From Malaya genurostris (lineage: Eukaryota; Arthropoda; Insecta; Diptera; Culicidae), in contig NC_080572.1 in the NCBI RefSeq assembly GCF_030247185.1, forward strand, positions 153,558,365 through 153,622,364: a stretch of 64,000 bases of DNA, read 5' to 3'. The position numbers were made by a program, and so were the translations under genes. Below, piece after piece: positions 1 to 11,361 of this stretch (position 1 is its first letter; every line of letters starts with the position of its first letter). Under the pieces are notes generated by a model that worked only from the letters and a program-made list of their open reading frames with translations, was not told where the DNA came from and ran no database searches.

Positions 1-600
1 ATAGACTGATGTGTCTTCGCGTAAACAGTGCATACCGCACTGTATCGAGGGATGCGGACTGCGTGGTTGCAAGTATGATGCCTATCGGTCTGATAGTGAA
101 GGAAGACGCGGAGCGCTACAGCATGAGAGGAGACAGGAACGCCCATAGGGCCTCCAAAGCCGCTTCTCTACGCAGATGGCAACAAGAGTGGGGCAGCTCA
201 ACCAAGGGCAAGTGGACACATCGGCTCATACCTAGGGTCTCGAGTTGGTTAGATAGACCTCACGGAGAAGTGAACTTCGGCCTGACGCAATTCCTCACAG
301 GCCACGGGTGCTTCAGATGGTACCTCCACAGGTTCGGCCACGCGACATCCCCTGTATGAGATCGAGACGGCTGAACACGTCTTGTTTGCATGTTCCCGTT
401 TCGCGGCTCAAAGGAGTGAGCTACTGGAGGCATGCGGCAGGGACACCACACCGGAAAACCTGATCCAAAGAATGTGCCACTGCATAGAGAACTGGAACGC
501 AGTGTCGACCGCGGCATCCCAAATTGCGGACATATTGCAGCGGAAATGGAGTGCGGATCAACAACAGGCAGCCGCGACCGCTAGCCACGTGAAACCGTAG
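1..600 (+). pseudogene. R1-a ORF2 C-terminal remnant
   Basis: This is the end of an R1-type ORF2, downstream of the reverse transcriptase. The frame from position 9 carries the conserved C-terminal region (motifs HRLIPRVSSWL and GHGCFRWYLHRFGHATSP). It breaks near 358, where 17 bases present in the second copy (28316-28332) are missing; these encode the first cysteines of the C-terminal zinc knuckle. Reading resumes in another frame (AEHVLFACSRFAAQRSEL) and stops at 598-600. A 31-bp stretch near 112-142 is retained here but lost from the second copy, so the two copies carry different lesions. Confidence 0.88.
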
Positions 601-1590
601 TAGGCTCAAGAGGGATCAGCGAATAAACGTCGGTCCGGGAGAACCTTCTTCGCCGGGAAGCTTTTCGTCGGAGTAGTCTAGATCCATCGTCGGGGACTTG
701 ACGAGTAGTATGTAAAACTGCTAGGATCGTCGGGGCGCCAGTGAACCGGAAGCTATACTCCAACCAGAATCACTGGATCGACCCAGGCATCCTCTCGGTC
801 GGGCGTTGACGGGTATCGAAAGCGTCGGTTTCTGGAGAGCCTCCTTCGTCGGGGAACTCTCCGTCGATGTAGACTAGATCCTTCGGCGGGGGCTAGTCGA
901 GTAGCCGCCACAACACCGATTCGAGTCATCGAGGCGCCAGTGTACCGGAAGCCAGGCTCTAACCGGAATCGCGGGACCGACCTCGGCACTCCATCGGGTG
1001 TCCCGTGTGGTGTAAGAGACTCGGTGTCGGGAGATTCTCCTTCGCCGGGGAACTCTTCGTCGGAGTAGTCTAGATCCTTTGTCGGGGACTAGACGAGTAG
1101 ATCGTTGCGTGGTTCCGCTAGGATCGTCTGAGCGCCAGTGAACCGGAAGTCACGCTCCAACCGGAATCATTGGATCGACTTAGGCATCCTTTCGGTCGGG
1201 TTGTAGACGCGTACTGTAAGCGTCGGTTCGGGAGGACTTCCCTCGTTGGGGAACCCTCCGTCGGTGTAGACTAGATCTTTTGGCGGAGACTAGTCGAGTA
1301 GTTCCGCGACGTAGTATCAGTTTTGGGTCGTCGAGGCGCCAGTGAACCGGAAGTTACCCTCCAGCCGGCATCACTGGACCGACCTCGTCATCCAACTGGT
1401 CGATCCCTCGAGAGCAGGATGCTGATCTCCATTCTGCATCAATCTGGGGAGGGTGCTGGGAGCACCAATAGCCTTCCACCCCGAAGTAATACCTAGCGGT
1501 GGTGCCGGAGAGGTAGGGTTGGAGATCCAAGGTGTTTTAGTGGGTAGTTCCAATCAACAGTTGGGTAGTCCTGTGGAGAGTCCCACACTC
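600..1590 (+). repeat. R1-a 3' UTR tandem repeats (about 200 bp, 4 units)
   Basis: The 3' UTR consists of diverged units marked by the motif GCGCCAGTGAACCGGAAG. The motif recurs at about 734, 933, 1131 and 1335, a period of 198-204 bp. Each unit also carries a TAGTCTAGATC / GACTAGACGAGTAG block. The last 250 bases are unique and identical in kind to the end of the second R1 copy. Minus-strand open frames across this stretch are by-products of the repeat. Confidence 0.85.
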
Positions 1591-1622
1591 CGTGCGTAAA
1601 TGCATTCCACCTTGTAAAAAAA

Positions 1623-1962
1623 ACCATATCCTGAAGCATAGGACACAACAACTAAAGGTTTTTTTAAGTCATACAATTCCAGAAATGTAGTAGCCAATAA
1701 TGAATTCTTACTATCTTCAAAAGCTTTGCAGCAATTCTCATCCCACCTAAATTTAACATTATCTCTCAAAAGATTATACAAATGGTACAGTTTTGAGGAC
1801 AAATATGGAATAAATTTGTTATAATAATTGATTAAACCCAAAAAGATTTGAGTTTTGTAACATTTTTGGGTATTTTCGCATTCTTAATTGTCAAAACTTT
1901 TTTTGGACAAGTCAGCAAACCCTTCTCAATTATAATGTTCCCAAGATAACCATGTTTAGTTA
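1623..1962 (-). pseudogene. Gypsy-A pol: RT end and RNase H start
   Basis: Minus-strand frames read GYLGNIIIEKGLL, then PKNVTKLKSF, and, one frame shifted near 1850, LGLINYYNKFIPYLSSKL and ALLATTFLELYDLKKPLVV. This is the usual order of the RT thumb/connection and the first strand of gypsy RNase H. The frame ends where the R1 A-tail begins, so everything downstream (RNase H core, integrase, 3' LTR) is absent here. At least one frameshift makes it non-functional. Confidence 0.82.
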
Positions 1963-2171
1963 CAAAAATATGATTAATCCACCTAGCAGTGAGATGATAC
2001 TTTTTTTTATCAATCAGCATATGTTTTTTGCAGGATATTCTTTGGTATTTTAGTCCTCATTGTTTTAATTATCGTCGTTTTAAACGTTTTAAACGGCAAA
2101 TTGAGATTTTAATCCCTCATTACCCTGTAATGTCGAAACTGCAAATCGACATTACCCTGTCATGTCGAAAC

Positions 2172-2354
2172 TGCGAATCGATTGGTATATAACATTCGGC
2201 CCTCCGGGCCTTGGAAAATTTTTCTAAAGTTTGAGCGAATTCCATACCTATTTGTACCTTTTTTATAAATATAAAAAATAGGAATAGAATTCGTTCAAAC
2301 TTTCGAAAAATTTTCCGAGTCCCGGATGGCCGAATGTCATATACCAATCGATTC
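2172..2354. repeat. Near-perfect palindrome inside T1
   Basis: About 87 bp (GAATCGATTGGTATATAACATT...) are repeated in inverted orientation ending in AATGTCATATACCAATCGATTC. The arms meet around 2260-2267. They contain the CGGCCCTCCGGG / CCCGGATGGCCG block, which also occurs once in T2 (about 45590-45615). T2 carries only one arm, so the palindrome probably arose by local inverted duplication in T1. Confidence 0.8.
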
Positions 2355-2379
2355 AGCTCGACGAACTGAGCAAATGTCC

Positions 2380-2384
2380 GTGTG

Positions 2385-2422
<38 letters not shown>

Positions 2423-2436
2423 TGTAGGTGTGTGTC
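2380..2436. repeat. GT-rich microsatellite
   Basis: This is a run of GTGTGT with a few interruptions inside T1. A shorter GT tract lies at the matching position of T2 (about 45655-45682). Confidence 0.9.
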
Positions 2437-4113
2437 TATATGTGTCTTGTCAACTAAGAGGTCGAGATCTCAGAGATGGCTGGACCGATTTTGATCAAAC
2501 TAGTCGCAAATGAAAGGTCTCCCCGTCACCCAGAACGCTATTGAATGGTTTTGAGATCGGATGTTTACTTTTTGAGTTATACGAAGTTTTATGACAAAAT
2601 TTTCAGTTTTTTGACAGTATCTGTCACAATTGACCTTGAAAACAGAATATATTTTTAGACTTAGATTCCGCACGGTAATACCTATCCAACAAGCCATAGA
2701 TTGTTAAAATCCGTCCATTTTTAACGGAGATATCGAAATTTTTGTGTAAGCGACTTTTCCCCCTAATCCAGCAGTAGAAGTTTTGAGCACTGTCTGGCAA
2801 AGAAATTCTTGGGAGCAACATAAAACACGATTTATTATACTGTTACATACATTTGTTTCTAAATACTCAAAAGACTCTGTACAGCATGATATTTTGCCTC
2901 GGACCGATTTTAGCACGGTTCGTTTTTGGCAACATAATCGTTCGAATATGCCATATGTAAACTAGATGATGGCAGAATTTTCGAGTTGAAAGCAATTCCA
3001 TAATTATATTGATTTAAACTACTTACAGCAATTAATGCTGGAAGAACGTAACAGCCATATACCATTCGAATCAGTTCGTCGAGATCAGCAAATGCGTGTG
3101 TTACAAATAATTTCATTCAATTTTTTGTCGGAGATGACTCAACCGTTTTCTACAAACTCAGATTCATATGAGAAGGCGTATACTCTCAAACAAGGTTCCT
3201 GAATTATGTTTGTTTCCGACCTCTAGTTCCGGAACTACAGGATGATATGTGAAACGAAATTAAAACTGTGTAGCTCATTTTTCTCGTAGATGGCTGAACC
3301 GATCTAAGATTCAAATGAAATCTAAGAATCATCTTAGATTCAAATGAAAAGTTTTAAGATTCTATAAAACATCTTGTTTTTTTAGAGTCAGATCCAGCTT
3401 CCGGTTTCGGAGATACAGGGTGATTAGTATAAAAATGTCTATTTCACATAAATTAATCAGGTTTATCGGGTTAGCAGATTTGGATAGTCGATGACCAAAT
3501 AAACTTATTTCATTTTTGGTTGTATTGGTACCCAAAAAATTACTTCTCACTACGATTCCTCAAAGATGTCTACATTGATTTTCAAACATTATGAAACATA
3601 TGTAAACTATACAGCTATTCAGGTGAATTTGTCTGACGTCGGCTACACCGAATTTCGAATTCCGGTTCCAGTATCGAATCGTTTCTCAAAGCCCAATCAT
3701 TTTATCAAAAAAAGCCAAATCAAATTTCAGCGATATAGAAGATGACAATTAAAGTTGGACTCAAAAATATTGCAATTTATTCGTCATATACGAATCGGTT
3801 TGGGTTATGCTGGTTCCTGAATACCGGCTCTGGAAGTACCCTAAATTATCCTAAACTCTCAAGTGGAACTTACTTCGACATATCATGGAATGTTTAATCG
3901 ATTGTTACACTTTTAGAATCAAATTCTATCCGATTTGCAGATTCGACATTACAGAGTAATGAGTGATTAAAATCTCAAATTGCCACTTAAAACGACGGAC
4001 ATTAGAATAATGTCATGAAAACTGAATCACCGAAGAATATTCATGCAAAACACACATGCGGATTGATAAAAAAAGGTATCATCTCACTGCTAGGTGGATT
4101 AAGTACGTTTTTA

Positions 4114-4716
4114 TATATAAAAAAGGTAAAAAATTGCATTTATTCAAATTTACTTTAATGTTTGCTTTAGCTAAACGTTCCAGAACCAAGTACATCTTTT
4201 TTATACAGTCTGCCAAATCAGCGCCTGCAATTAATATATCGTCCAGATAGCAAAATACATAGTCAATTCCTTCCAATACTTGTTCCATTACTGGCTGGAA
4301 AATGGATGCACTAGAAGAGCCCCTTGCGGTAATCTATTGTAAATATACAGTCCCCTAATTGTATTGATTACCATAAATTTTCGTGGTGAACGTTCTGACA
4401 AAGGCAACTGAGTATAAGCCCCTTCCAAATCTAATGCGCAGAATACTTTGCATCCGGCTAAACTAGCAAACAAGTCTTGCGCTACCGGTAGAGGGTAAGT
4501 GTTAGGAATAATGCACTTGTTTATTGATACCTTGCAATCAATAACAAGCCGTATCTCATCGTTTTTTTATAACTACTACCACCGGAGAAGCCCAATTGCT
4601 CGTTTTAAAAGGAGTAATTACATTTTCACTTTCTAGTTTCGTCAAATAATCTAAAACTTTCTCCCTTAATCTGTAGGGAACGTCATATGCCTTTTTAAAA
4701 ATTGGCTTATCGTTGT
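4114..4716 (-). pseudogene. Gypsy-A pol: reverse transcriptase palm and fingers
   Basis: Read on the minus strand, this encodes most of the RT core: an N-terminal part ending in ASPVVVV, then LVIDC, LDLEGAYTQLPLSE (first catalytic Asp), NRLPQGA, and VFCYLDDILIAGADL with the YLDD catalytic pair. There is a frameshift near 4570 in a T-run and another near 4310, so no single frame spans the domain. It continues the protease frame upstream and, after T1 is removed, the RT thumb at 1623-1962. Confidence 0.85.
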
Positions 4717-5382
4717 TCAAAACCAAATCAGCTTCGAAACCGTTGATAGGAGTAGAGAATTTTTTTCAAATACATTAGAAAACTTCTGTTTAATATCTTT
4801 CAAAACTATATGGCAACGATTATCGTCCAACCCAATATTATTAACCGATAAATCACCAGCAAAATAATTCCTCCAGTCAGAGAAAAACTCGTCCAACCAT
4901 GGGCATCCCAATAAGGGAATAAACTTGTTATCAGAATTTAGTACTAATAGCTTTAAATTAGCCGACTTTTCTTTTAATTTAACAGAAACATTTGCTTCAC
5001 CAACGACATTGAGTCTCGCCCCATCCACAACTATCAATTGTTTCAAAGTTTTCACCAAAGGTTTACTAAAGTTAGCTAAATATTGAGATTTCCCAGTAAC
5101 AGACACTGAAAAGCCCCAATCAATCTCCATTCTGAGTGATTTGCCCTCTATTTCAACGTCAATTAATCGAGGATTATTTATATGATTTATGGAGGAAACA
5201 AGCATACATTCAAAATCACCTGAATGTTTTTCATCCTCACTTTCCGAATCATGTGGTCTGAAACGGCTGAACAGCTCGCTCAAAGTACTTGGTCCCGGTT
5301 CTGCAGAGCCCACAAACTTCGCTGCCTCCTTCCTCAAATTTTTTAGTTTAAAGCACTTCCGCTTCAGATGTCCTCGAATAAC
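4717..5382 (-). pseudogene. Gypsy-A gag end and protease
   Basis: An open 206-codon stretch follows the second half of a gag zinc knuckle (HLKRKC). After an acidic linker (RFRPHDSESEDEK) comes a retropepsin-like domain: VEIEGKSLRMEIDWGFSVSV, then LLVLN..FIPLLGCPWLDEF. The expected catalytic DTG or DSG reads DWG, so the protease is predicted inactive even though the frame is open. The frame is cut at 5382 by the LTR of element B. It is minus-strand and upstream of the RT piece, as expected for gag-pol. Confidence 0.82.
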
Positions 5383-6009
5383 TGTGGCAGGTTTCTTTCT
5401 TTAACGAAGAAGTCCAGTTCCCGTCTTGGTTACTGAATTAATGTGTCTTTATTTTCTGCATTTTGGTTTTTATTAAATGTACAAATTTTCTCTGTGTACG
5501 TGTAGGTTTGACGAGAAGTCTTGAGACTTGACAATTACATATATCGAAAAGGTTTTGGTAATGATTATATGGAGAAGGCTAGTGTTTAATAAACATCGCT
5601 CGACCCGCAGCGATGGCAAGAACAATTGAAGTTATTTATTTTCCTTCGCGCAAGGCGGAAAATCCACGCCAGCGGCGCACATGGTTTAAAGTGTTTATAT
5701 TCATTGCGTTACTTTGCTTGTGCGCTGTAAGCAGTTCAAGTGTTTAAGATAGGAGGACCGTTTTTGGTACCGAGCATAATTTCGGCTGTATCGGTCCAAC
5801 TCATAAAATATTTAAAGTTTATGATTTGTAAAGTGCCGATGCATCAAATCATAAGGCTGTATGTGCTACGATGTATGGCTGGTTTCCGTACAAAGTATTC
5901 TCAAAAAGACGTTTACAATGTAACTACATTGTGTCGAAATGAAATGTACTATTGCAATTGTACTGAGGGTTTAACGTGGAAAACGTGGTGGTTTTGTAAT
6001 TCCGCCACA
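5383..6009 (-). repeat. Element B 3' LTR
   Basis: Begins TGTGGCAGG and ends GCCACA. Compared with the other LTR by eye it has about nine substitutions and lacks a 10-bp expansion of an AAATG run, so the pair is roughly 98% identical. Because the element is on the minus strand, this is the downstream LTR. Confidence 0.92.
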
Positions 6010-6017
6010 CCTTCCCC
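6010..6017 (-). other. Element B polypurine tract
   Basis: GGGGAAGG on the minus strand lies directly against the 3' LTR, the position where plus-strand DNA synthesis is primed in LTR elements. Confidence 0.7.
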
Positions 6018-6452
6018 GTAAAAAAAAATGATGAAGTTTACGGAGTCATTTTCGGTTGATAAAAATTAAGGTCTGGTCTCAAGAAATCTCTTACAATATT
6101 GTGTGAAGTGTAATGTGTTTTACAATGTTTTGATTTTTCTTCTGTGTTATAATTCCTGGATTTTGATAAATTATGTTATTGTATAATGTCAATAGTGTTA
6201 TTTGTGTGTTATAATGGTATGTAAAGAAATGACAATAAGGTAGTTTTGAATGTAACAGGGATATAGTAATAAGATAATGTTTTGGAGTTAATAATTGTAT
6301 AGTTATATAATCGTATGTGTATAATTATATGGTATATAATGTGATATAAAATATAGTAATTAAAGTTTGTTCTTAAGTAAAATTCGTTTTTTTTTCATAA
6401 AGATTTAATAATTTTTTTTTGCTGTAATATGTGATAATATTGTTGTATTTGA
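6018..6452 (-). other. Element B 3' untranslated region
   Basis: AT-rich DNA between the integrase stop and the polypurine tract. No open frame of note and no env-like sequence is present. Confidence 0.6.
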
Positions 6453-7107
6453 TTACAATTTAACAATTTGATTTTTGTGAACTGTATGAGTTTGCTTTGT
6501 TTCTAGGTTTTCTATTGTTGCATTTGGGTGATCTATGCTTTTTACTATATAAGGACCTTTGTAAATTTTGTCTAATTTTGTTCTGTTGTGATTTTCTAAC
6601 ATTACTTTATCATTTATTTGAATGGAAGAGGGTTTTGATTTATTTTCTTGATCTGAGTTTCGTTTAGTTTTGCTTTTATCTATAAGATCTTTTACTTTCA
6701 ACGCTGCAGTTTTTAATTTGTACTTTAATTCTGAATAGTATTCATCATAATTATATATCGGTTCTATGAATTCTGGATTTTTCAATTCGTTTGGTACTGA
6801 TGCTGTTTTCCCAAATGTCAGTTCAAAAGGTGTGTATGGGAAGTCAGTGTGAGGAGTTGTGTTGTAGCAAAACGCGTAGTAAGGCAGCCAGTCATCACAG
6901 TCACTATGTGATTCGTTGACGAACTGTCTTACGTACTCATTCAGACATCGATGATTTCTCTCTAGACTTCCGATAGTTTGTGGGTGATTTTTTCATATTT
7001 GGCCATATATAATGACATTTAAGTTTTCGATAAAGTCTGTTAATTCCGACGTGTCCGCTAATTGCAGAGTCGTGGTTTTCTTGGATAATTCTGTTAATTA
7101 GGTTTTT
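6453..7107 (-). pseudogene. Element B integrase, internally deleted
   Basis: The minus strand first encodes the H2C2 zinc domain (HDSAISGHVGINRLYRKLK, ending HYIWPNMKK). It then jumps near 6990 to the end of the catalytic core (PQTIGSLERNHRCLNEYVR, whose Glu is the third residue of the DDE triad) and continues to the C-terminal domain (KVMLENHNRTKLDKIYKGPYIVKSI). About 100 residues with the first two catalytic Asp are missing, along with the last part of the zinc domain. The final open stretch (110 codons) ends at 6453. It is separated from the RNase H part only by LINE C. Confidence 0.87.
7096..7107 (-). repeat. Target-site duplication of LINE C, 3' side
   Basis: AATTAGGTTTTT occurs here and at 12863-12874. 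One copy belongs to the integrase-proximal coding sequence of element B; removing LINE C plus one copy restores an open pol frame across the joint. Confidence 0.88.
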
Positions 7108-7678
7108 TTTATTCAATATTATAATATAATTTTAAGGCACACTGCTTAAGCTCTAAGATGCCAAGGATATTTACTAATCTTAATTACGACTATATTAAAA
7201 CTAGAATAGTATCATTATGTAATGCCGGTGAATTGGATATTGCATGAGGGTCTTCCATATGGCGTTTGCAAATATCCATGTTGGCCGCATACTTCGGTCC
7301 GTGTGTGTCCGCGGGAAACAGCCCCAGGCTACGAAGGCCTGGCGGGTGGCCCGCATGCTGGTTTTCGACTGGAGCGGTCTTCCCTGGACGATGATGGTGA
7401 TGTTACGGAAGAGATGAAGAAAAAAAAAGTAAATATTGTGGAAACGGGGTAAAACAGGGGATGTGGGGACAAAATGTCTGAAAACGATAGAGATCTAATT
7501 AGTTGCCATCGAGATGGTGAAGAGACAGGGAAGGGGGAACGAAAAAGTTAGTGACAAAAAAAAGATCTTGTTAGTTCCAATGAAGATGGTGGACAGGGAC
7601 GGGGATCGAGAGAATCGGGCGGATGTTAGTGTCGAACCTGTAGGTGGAGTTTATACTTTCTGAACGAGGATAAACACA
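7108..7678 (-). other. LINE C 3' UTR
   Basis: Non-coding end of the LINE between the ORF2 stop and the A-run at about 7108-7110. It is moderately GC-rich in the middle (GCCTGGCGGGTGGCCCGCATG) and A-rich towards the ORF2 side. The plus-strand frame at 7222-7452 is not supported as a gene. Confidence 0.75.
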
Positions 7679-10600
7679 TTACACTTGTATATCAATGTGT
7701 TTAAGGTACTGGTATATGAGAAGCATATATGAACTATCCCGACTCGCCAACACATCCCGAACCGGAACCTCAGGCGGTCTACCTCGGGCCCTAAGGGATT
7801 CCAGTAGCTTCGACCTGGCGTCACGATACTCTACGCACGACCACACGACATGCTCGATGTCCTGATAACCGTCGCCACAGGTGCAGAGACCGCTCTCCGC
7901 AAGCCCAACACGCCGGAGATGTGCGTTGAAGGTGTAGTGATTTGACATGAGCCGCGACATAACACGAATGAAATCGCGACTCACGTTCATCCCCCTGAAC
8001 CAAGGTTTCGTCGATACCCTAGGGATAATGGAATGCAGCCATCGTCCCAGTTCGTCATTGCTCCATGAAGTTTGCCAACTTTCGAGAGTTTTCTGACGAG
8101 AGATACTGAAAAATTCATTGAAGCAGATTGGTCTTTCATAAATATCACCTTCCAATGCGCCCACTTTAGCCAATGAGTCTGCCTTTTCATTGCCCGGAAT
8201 GGAACAATGCGAAGGGACCCAGACTAACGATATTAAATAAGACCGTTCAGATAAAGCTCTCAAATGTTCCCGTATTTTCCCCAGGAAATATGGGGGATAC
8301 TTTCCTGGCTTCATTGCCCGGAGAGCTTCTATTGAGCTTAGACTGTCCGTGACAATGAAATAATGGTCTTTGGGCAAGGTTTCAATGATCTCGAGGGTGT
8401 ACTGAATAGCAGCTAATTCCGCGACGTAAACTGAAGCCGGATCACTGAGTTTGTAAGAAGCGGTGATGTTTTGATTGATGATGCCGAAGCCTGTGGATCT
8501 GTCGATGTTTGATCCGTCAGTGTAAAACACCTTTTCACAGTTGACTGTTTTAAATTTATTATAGAAAATATTTGGGGCCACTTGAGGGCGCACGTGATCC
8601 GGAATTCCATGAATTTCTTCTCTCATGGATGTGTCGAAAAACACAGTAGAATCAGAAGTATCCAAGAAATGAGCACTGTTGGAAACAAACGAAGAAGGAT
8701 TAATATTCTGAGCCATGTAATCAAAATACAAGGACATAAAACGGGTCTGAGAATTGAGCTCGACAAGCCTTTCGAAGTTTTCAATCACCATCGGATTCAA
8801 GATATCGCATCGGATAAGCAATCGATATGAGAGATCCCAGAATCGATTTTTCAACGGTAATACGCCCGCGAGCACTTCGAGACTCATCGTATGAGTCGAC
8901 TGCATGCAACCTAAGGCAATACGCAAACAACGATACTGAATTCTTTCCAGTTTAATGAAATGGGTGTTCGCGGCGGATCGGAAGCAGAAGCATCCATATT
9001 CCATTACGGACATTATCGTTGTTTGGTAAAGCCTGATCAGGTCTCCTGGGTGGGCACCCCACCAAGTTCCGGTTATTGTGCGAAGAAAATTGATTCTCTG
9101 CTAGCATTTTTGTTTCAGATACCTAATGTGACATCCCCAGTTGCCTTTGGAATCGAACCAGACCCCGAGATATTTAAATGTGAAGACCTGAGCTATGGTT
9201 TCACCCCCTAGTTGAAGCTGTAGTTGTGCTGGTTCTCGCTTCCTTGAAAATACAACCAGCTCAGTTTTCTCCGTAGAGAACTCGATACCCATTTGAAGAG
9301 CCCATGTCGACAAGTTGTCGAGGGTATCTTGCAATGGTCCTTGGAGATCGGCAGCTTTGGGTCCTATAATAGACACAACGCTGTCGTCGGCAAGTTGTCT
9401 TAGCGTGCAAGATGTGTTGATACATTCATCAATGTTGTTTACGTAAAAGTTGTATGAAAGGGGGCTTAAGCATGAGCCCTGAGGAAGACCCATGTAACTG
9501 AATCGTATTGTCGACAAATCACCATGCGCGAAATACATGTATTTCTCGGACAACAGATTATACAAAAAGTTATTCAAAATTGGTGAAAGACCATGCTGAT
9601 GCAGCTTCTCAGATAGGATGTTTATGGAAACTGAATCAAAAGCCCCCTTGATGTCTAGGAAAATTGACGCCATTTGTTCTTTACGAGCAAATGCCATTTG
9701 AATTTCGGTTGAGAGCAACGCAAGACAATCGTTCGTTCCTTTGCCCCTGCGGAAGCCGAATTGTGTATCTGAAAGTAAGCCATTAGTCTCGACCCAATTG
9801 TCTAGACGACACAGAATCATTTTTTCGAACAATTTCCGGATACAGGAAAGCATAGCAATCGGCCGATACGAATTGTGATCGGAGGCTGGTTTCCCTGGTT
9901 TTTGAATGGCGATAACTCTTACTTGTCTTCAGTCATGTGGGACAATATTATCCTCAAGAAGCCTATTAAATAAATTCAATAAGCGCCTTTTGGCAGAGTC
10001 AGGCAAATTTTTCAACAAGTTGAATTTGATTTTGTCTAACCCCGGAGCTTTATTGTTACACGATAAAAGCGCAAGTGAGAACTCGACCATCGAAAAAGGT
10101 GTTTCGTTTCTGTTAGATGAGGCGACGCGCATGATCGTCTGTTCCGGAGCAGAGTCAGGACATACTTTTTTAGCGAAATCGAATATCCAGCGGTTAGAAT
10201 ATTCCTCGCTTTCGTTCGTGGTGTTTTTGTTGCGCATTCGTCGGGCTGTGTTCCAAAGAGTACTCATTGATATTTCTCTCGATAATCCGTCTACGAATCG
10301 ACGCCAATAACCGCTTTTCTTCGCTTTAATCAAGCTTTTCATCTTAGCGTCTAATGCCGCGTAGTTTCTAAAATTATCAGGTGTTCCGTTTTTCCTAAAC
10401 TCGATAAATGATGAAGTTCTCTCCGCGTTTAATTCCGAGCATTCTTTGTCCCACCACGGGTTGGGAGGATGGATGTTAGTTTTCGCGCCGGGTACACGTT
10501 TCGCCTGAGCTTGAATCGCGGTGTCGAGAATCAAGCCAGCCAAAAACGTGTACTCTTCCTCCGGAGGAAGTTCTTGTGTTGTTTCTAGTTTCTCAGATAT

Positions 10601-11361
10601 CGAATTTGTGTAGCATTTCCAATCAATATTTCGTGTGAGGTCATACGAAACATTGATTGTCTCCGATGGTCTTAATCCATAGGCGATTGAAATCACGATA
10701 GGCAGATGATCGCTACCGTGGGGATCAGGGATCACCTTCCACGTGCAGTCCAACCATAGCGATGTCGAGCAAAGGGATAAATCCAGCGCACTTGGTCTTG
10801 CTGGTGGTGCAGGAATTCGTGTCATTTCTCCCGTATTCAAGATTTTCATATTGAAGTTGTCGCAGATATCAAGGATCATAGCTGATCTGTTATCGTCGTG
10901 AAGACAACCCCATCCCGTACCATGAGAGTTAAAGTCTCCTAAAACCAACTTCGGTGCGGGAAGGAGCTCAATGATATCACTGAGCCGCTGATGCCCAACC
11001 GAGGCTCTTGGTGGAATATATATGGAAGCAATGCAAAGGTCCTTGCCTTTGATTGTAACATGACGTGCGACAACTTCAATACCTGGTATCGATGGGAGGT
11101 TGATGCGATAGAAAGAATAGCACTTTTTGATCCCTAAAAGTACTCCTCCATAGGGATCATCTCGATCCAGACGAATAATGTTAAAATCGTGGAAGTTTAA
11201 GGGTATTTCAGAAGTTTCAGCCAAGTTTCGCACAATGCAAATGCGTCACATTTCAGATTATTTACTAGAAATTTGAAAGGATCTATTTTTGGGATGATAC
11301 TTCTACAATTCCACTGTATAACAGTGATTGTATCCGTGACCTCGGTGGGTGACTTAGCCAT
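7679..11361 (-). pseudogene. LINE C ORF2: endonuclease, reverse transcriptase, RNase H
   Basis: ORF2 starts at ATG 11361-11359, overlapping the ORF1 stop by 8 nt, and opens with ITVIQWNCRSI, the endonuclease start. A one-base frameshift near 11225 follows FALCETWL. The endonuclease motifs GDFNSHGTGWG and GSDHLPIVI are present. The RT carries APGLDKIKF, LDIKGAFDSV, GLPQGSCLSPL and LADDSVV (catalytic pair). RNase H shows FYTDGS, AELAAIQ, VTDSLSS and HCSIPGNEKAD; the C-terminus has CTCGDG..DIEHVVWSC. In-frame stops interrupt it at 9929-9931 (TGA for an expected Trp) and 9101-9103 (TAG). All catalytic motifs remain, so inactivation seems recent. Confidence 0.92.

Larger units (their letters stand above)
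1..1622 (+). mobile_element. R1-clade LINE, 3' fragment (R1-a)
   Basis: This is the 3' end of a non-LTR retrotransposon; position 1 aligns with about 27998 of the longer copy at 24035-30385. It holds the ORF2 C-terminus, a GC-rich 3' UTR of repeated units and a short A-run. The A-run abuts the RNase H/connection region of a minus-strand gypsy element, so the LINE inserted into that gypsy or replaced part of it. The 5' portion lies outside the window, so its target duplication cannot be tested. Confidence 0.9.
1963..4113. mobile_element. T1, 2.15-kb non-coding element with long TIRs, TA duplication
   Basis: The ends are inverted copies of each other over about 190 bp (shared inner motifs GATTAATCCACC, AGTGAGATGATACC and GACATTACCCTGTAATG). 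TA flanks both sides (1961-1962 and 4114-4115). Removing the element and one TA rejoins the Gypsy-A RT. Inside are a large palindrome, a GT microsatellite and degenerate repeats of the form 'gatggctgaaccgat...cggagatacagggtgat'. There is no convincing transposase frame, so it is probably a non-autonomous Tc1/mariner-type element; TA plus TIR is the only basis for that class. Confidence 0.72.

Noticed and set aside
7222..7452. Plus-strand ORF of 76 aa with a higher GC content
   Set aside because: It lies in the 3' UTR of minus-strand LINE C; no motif.
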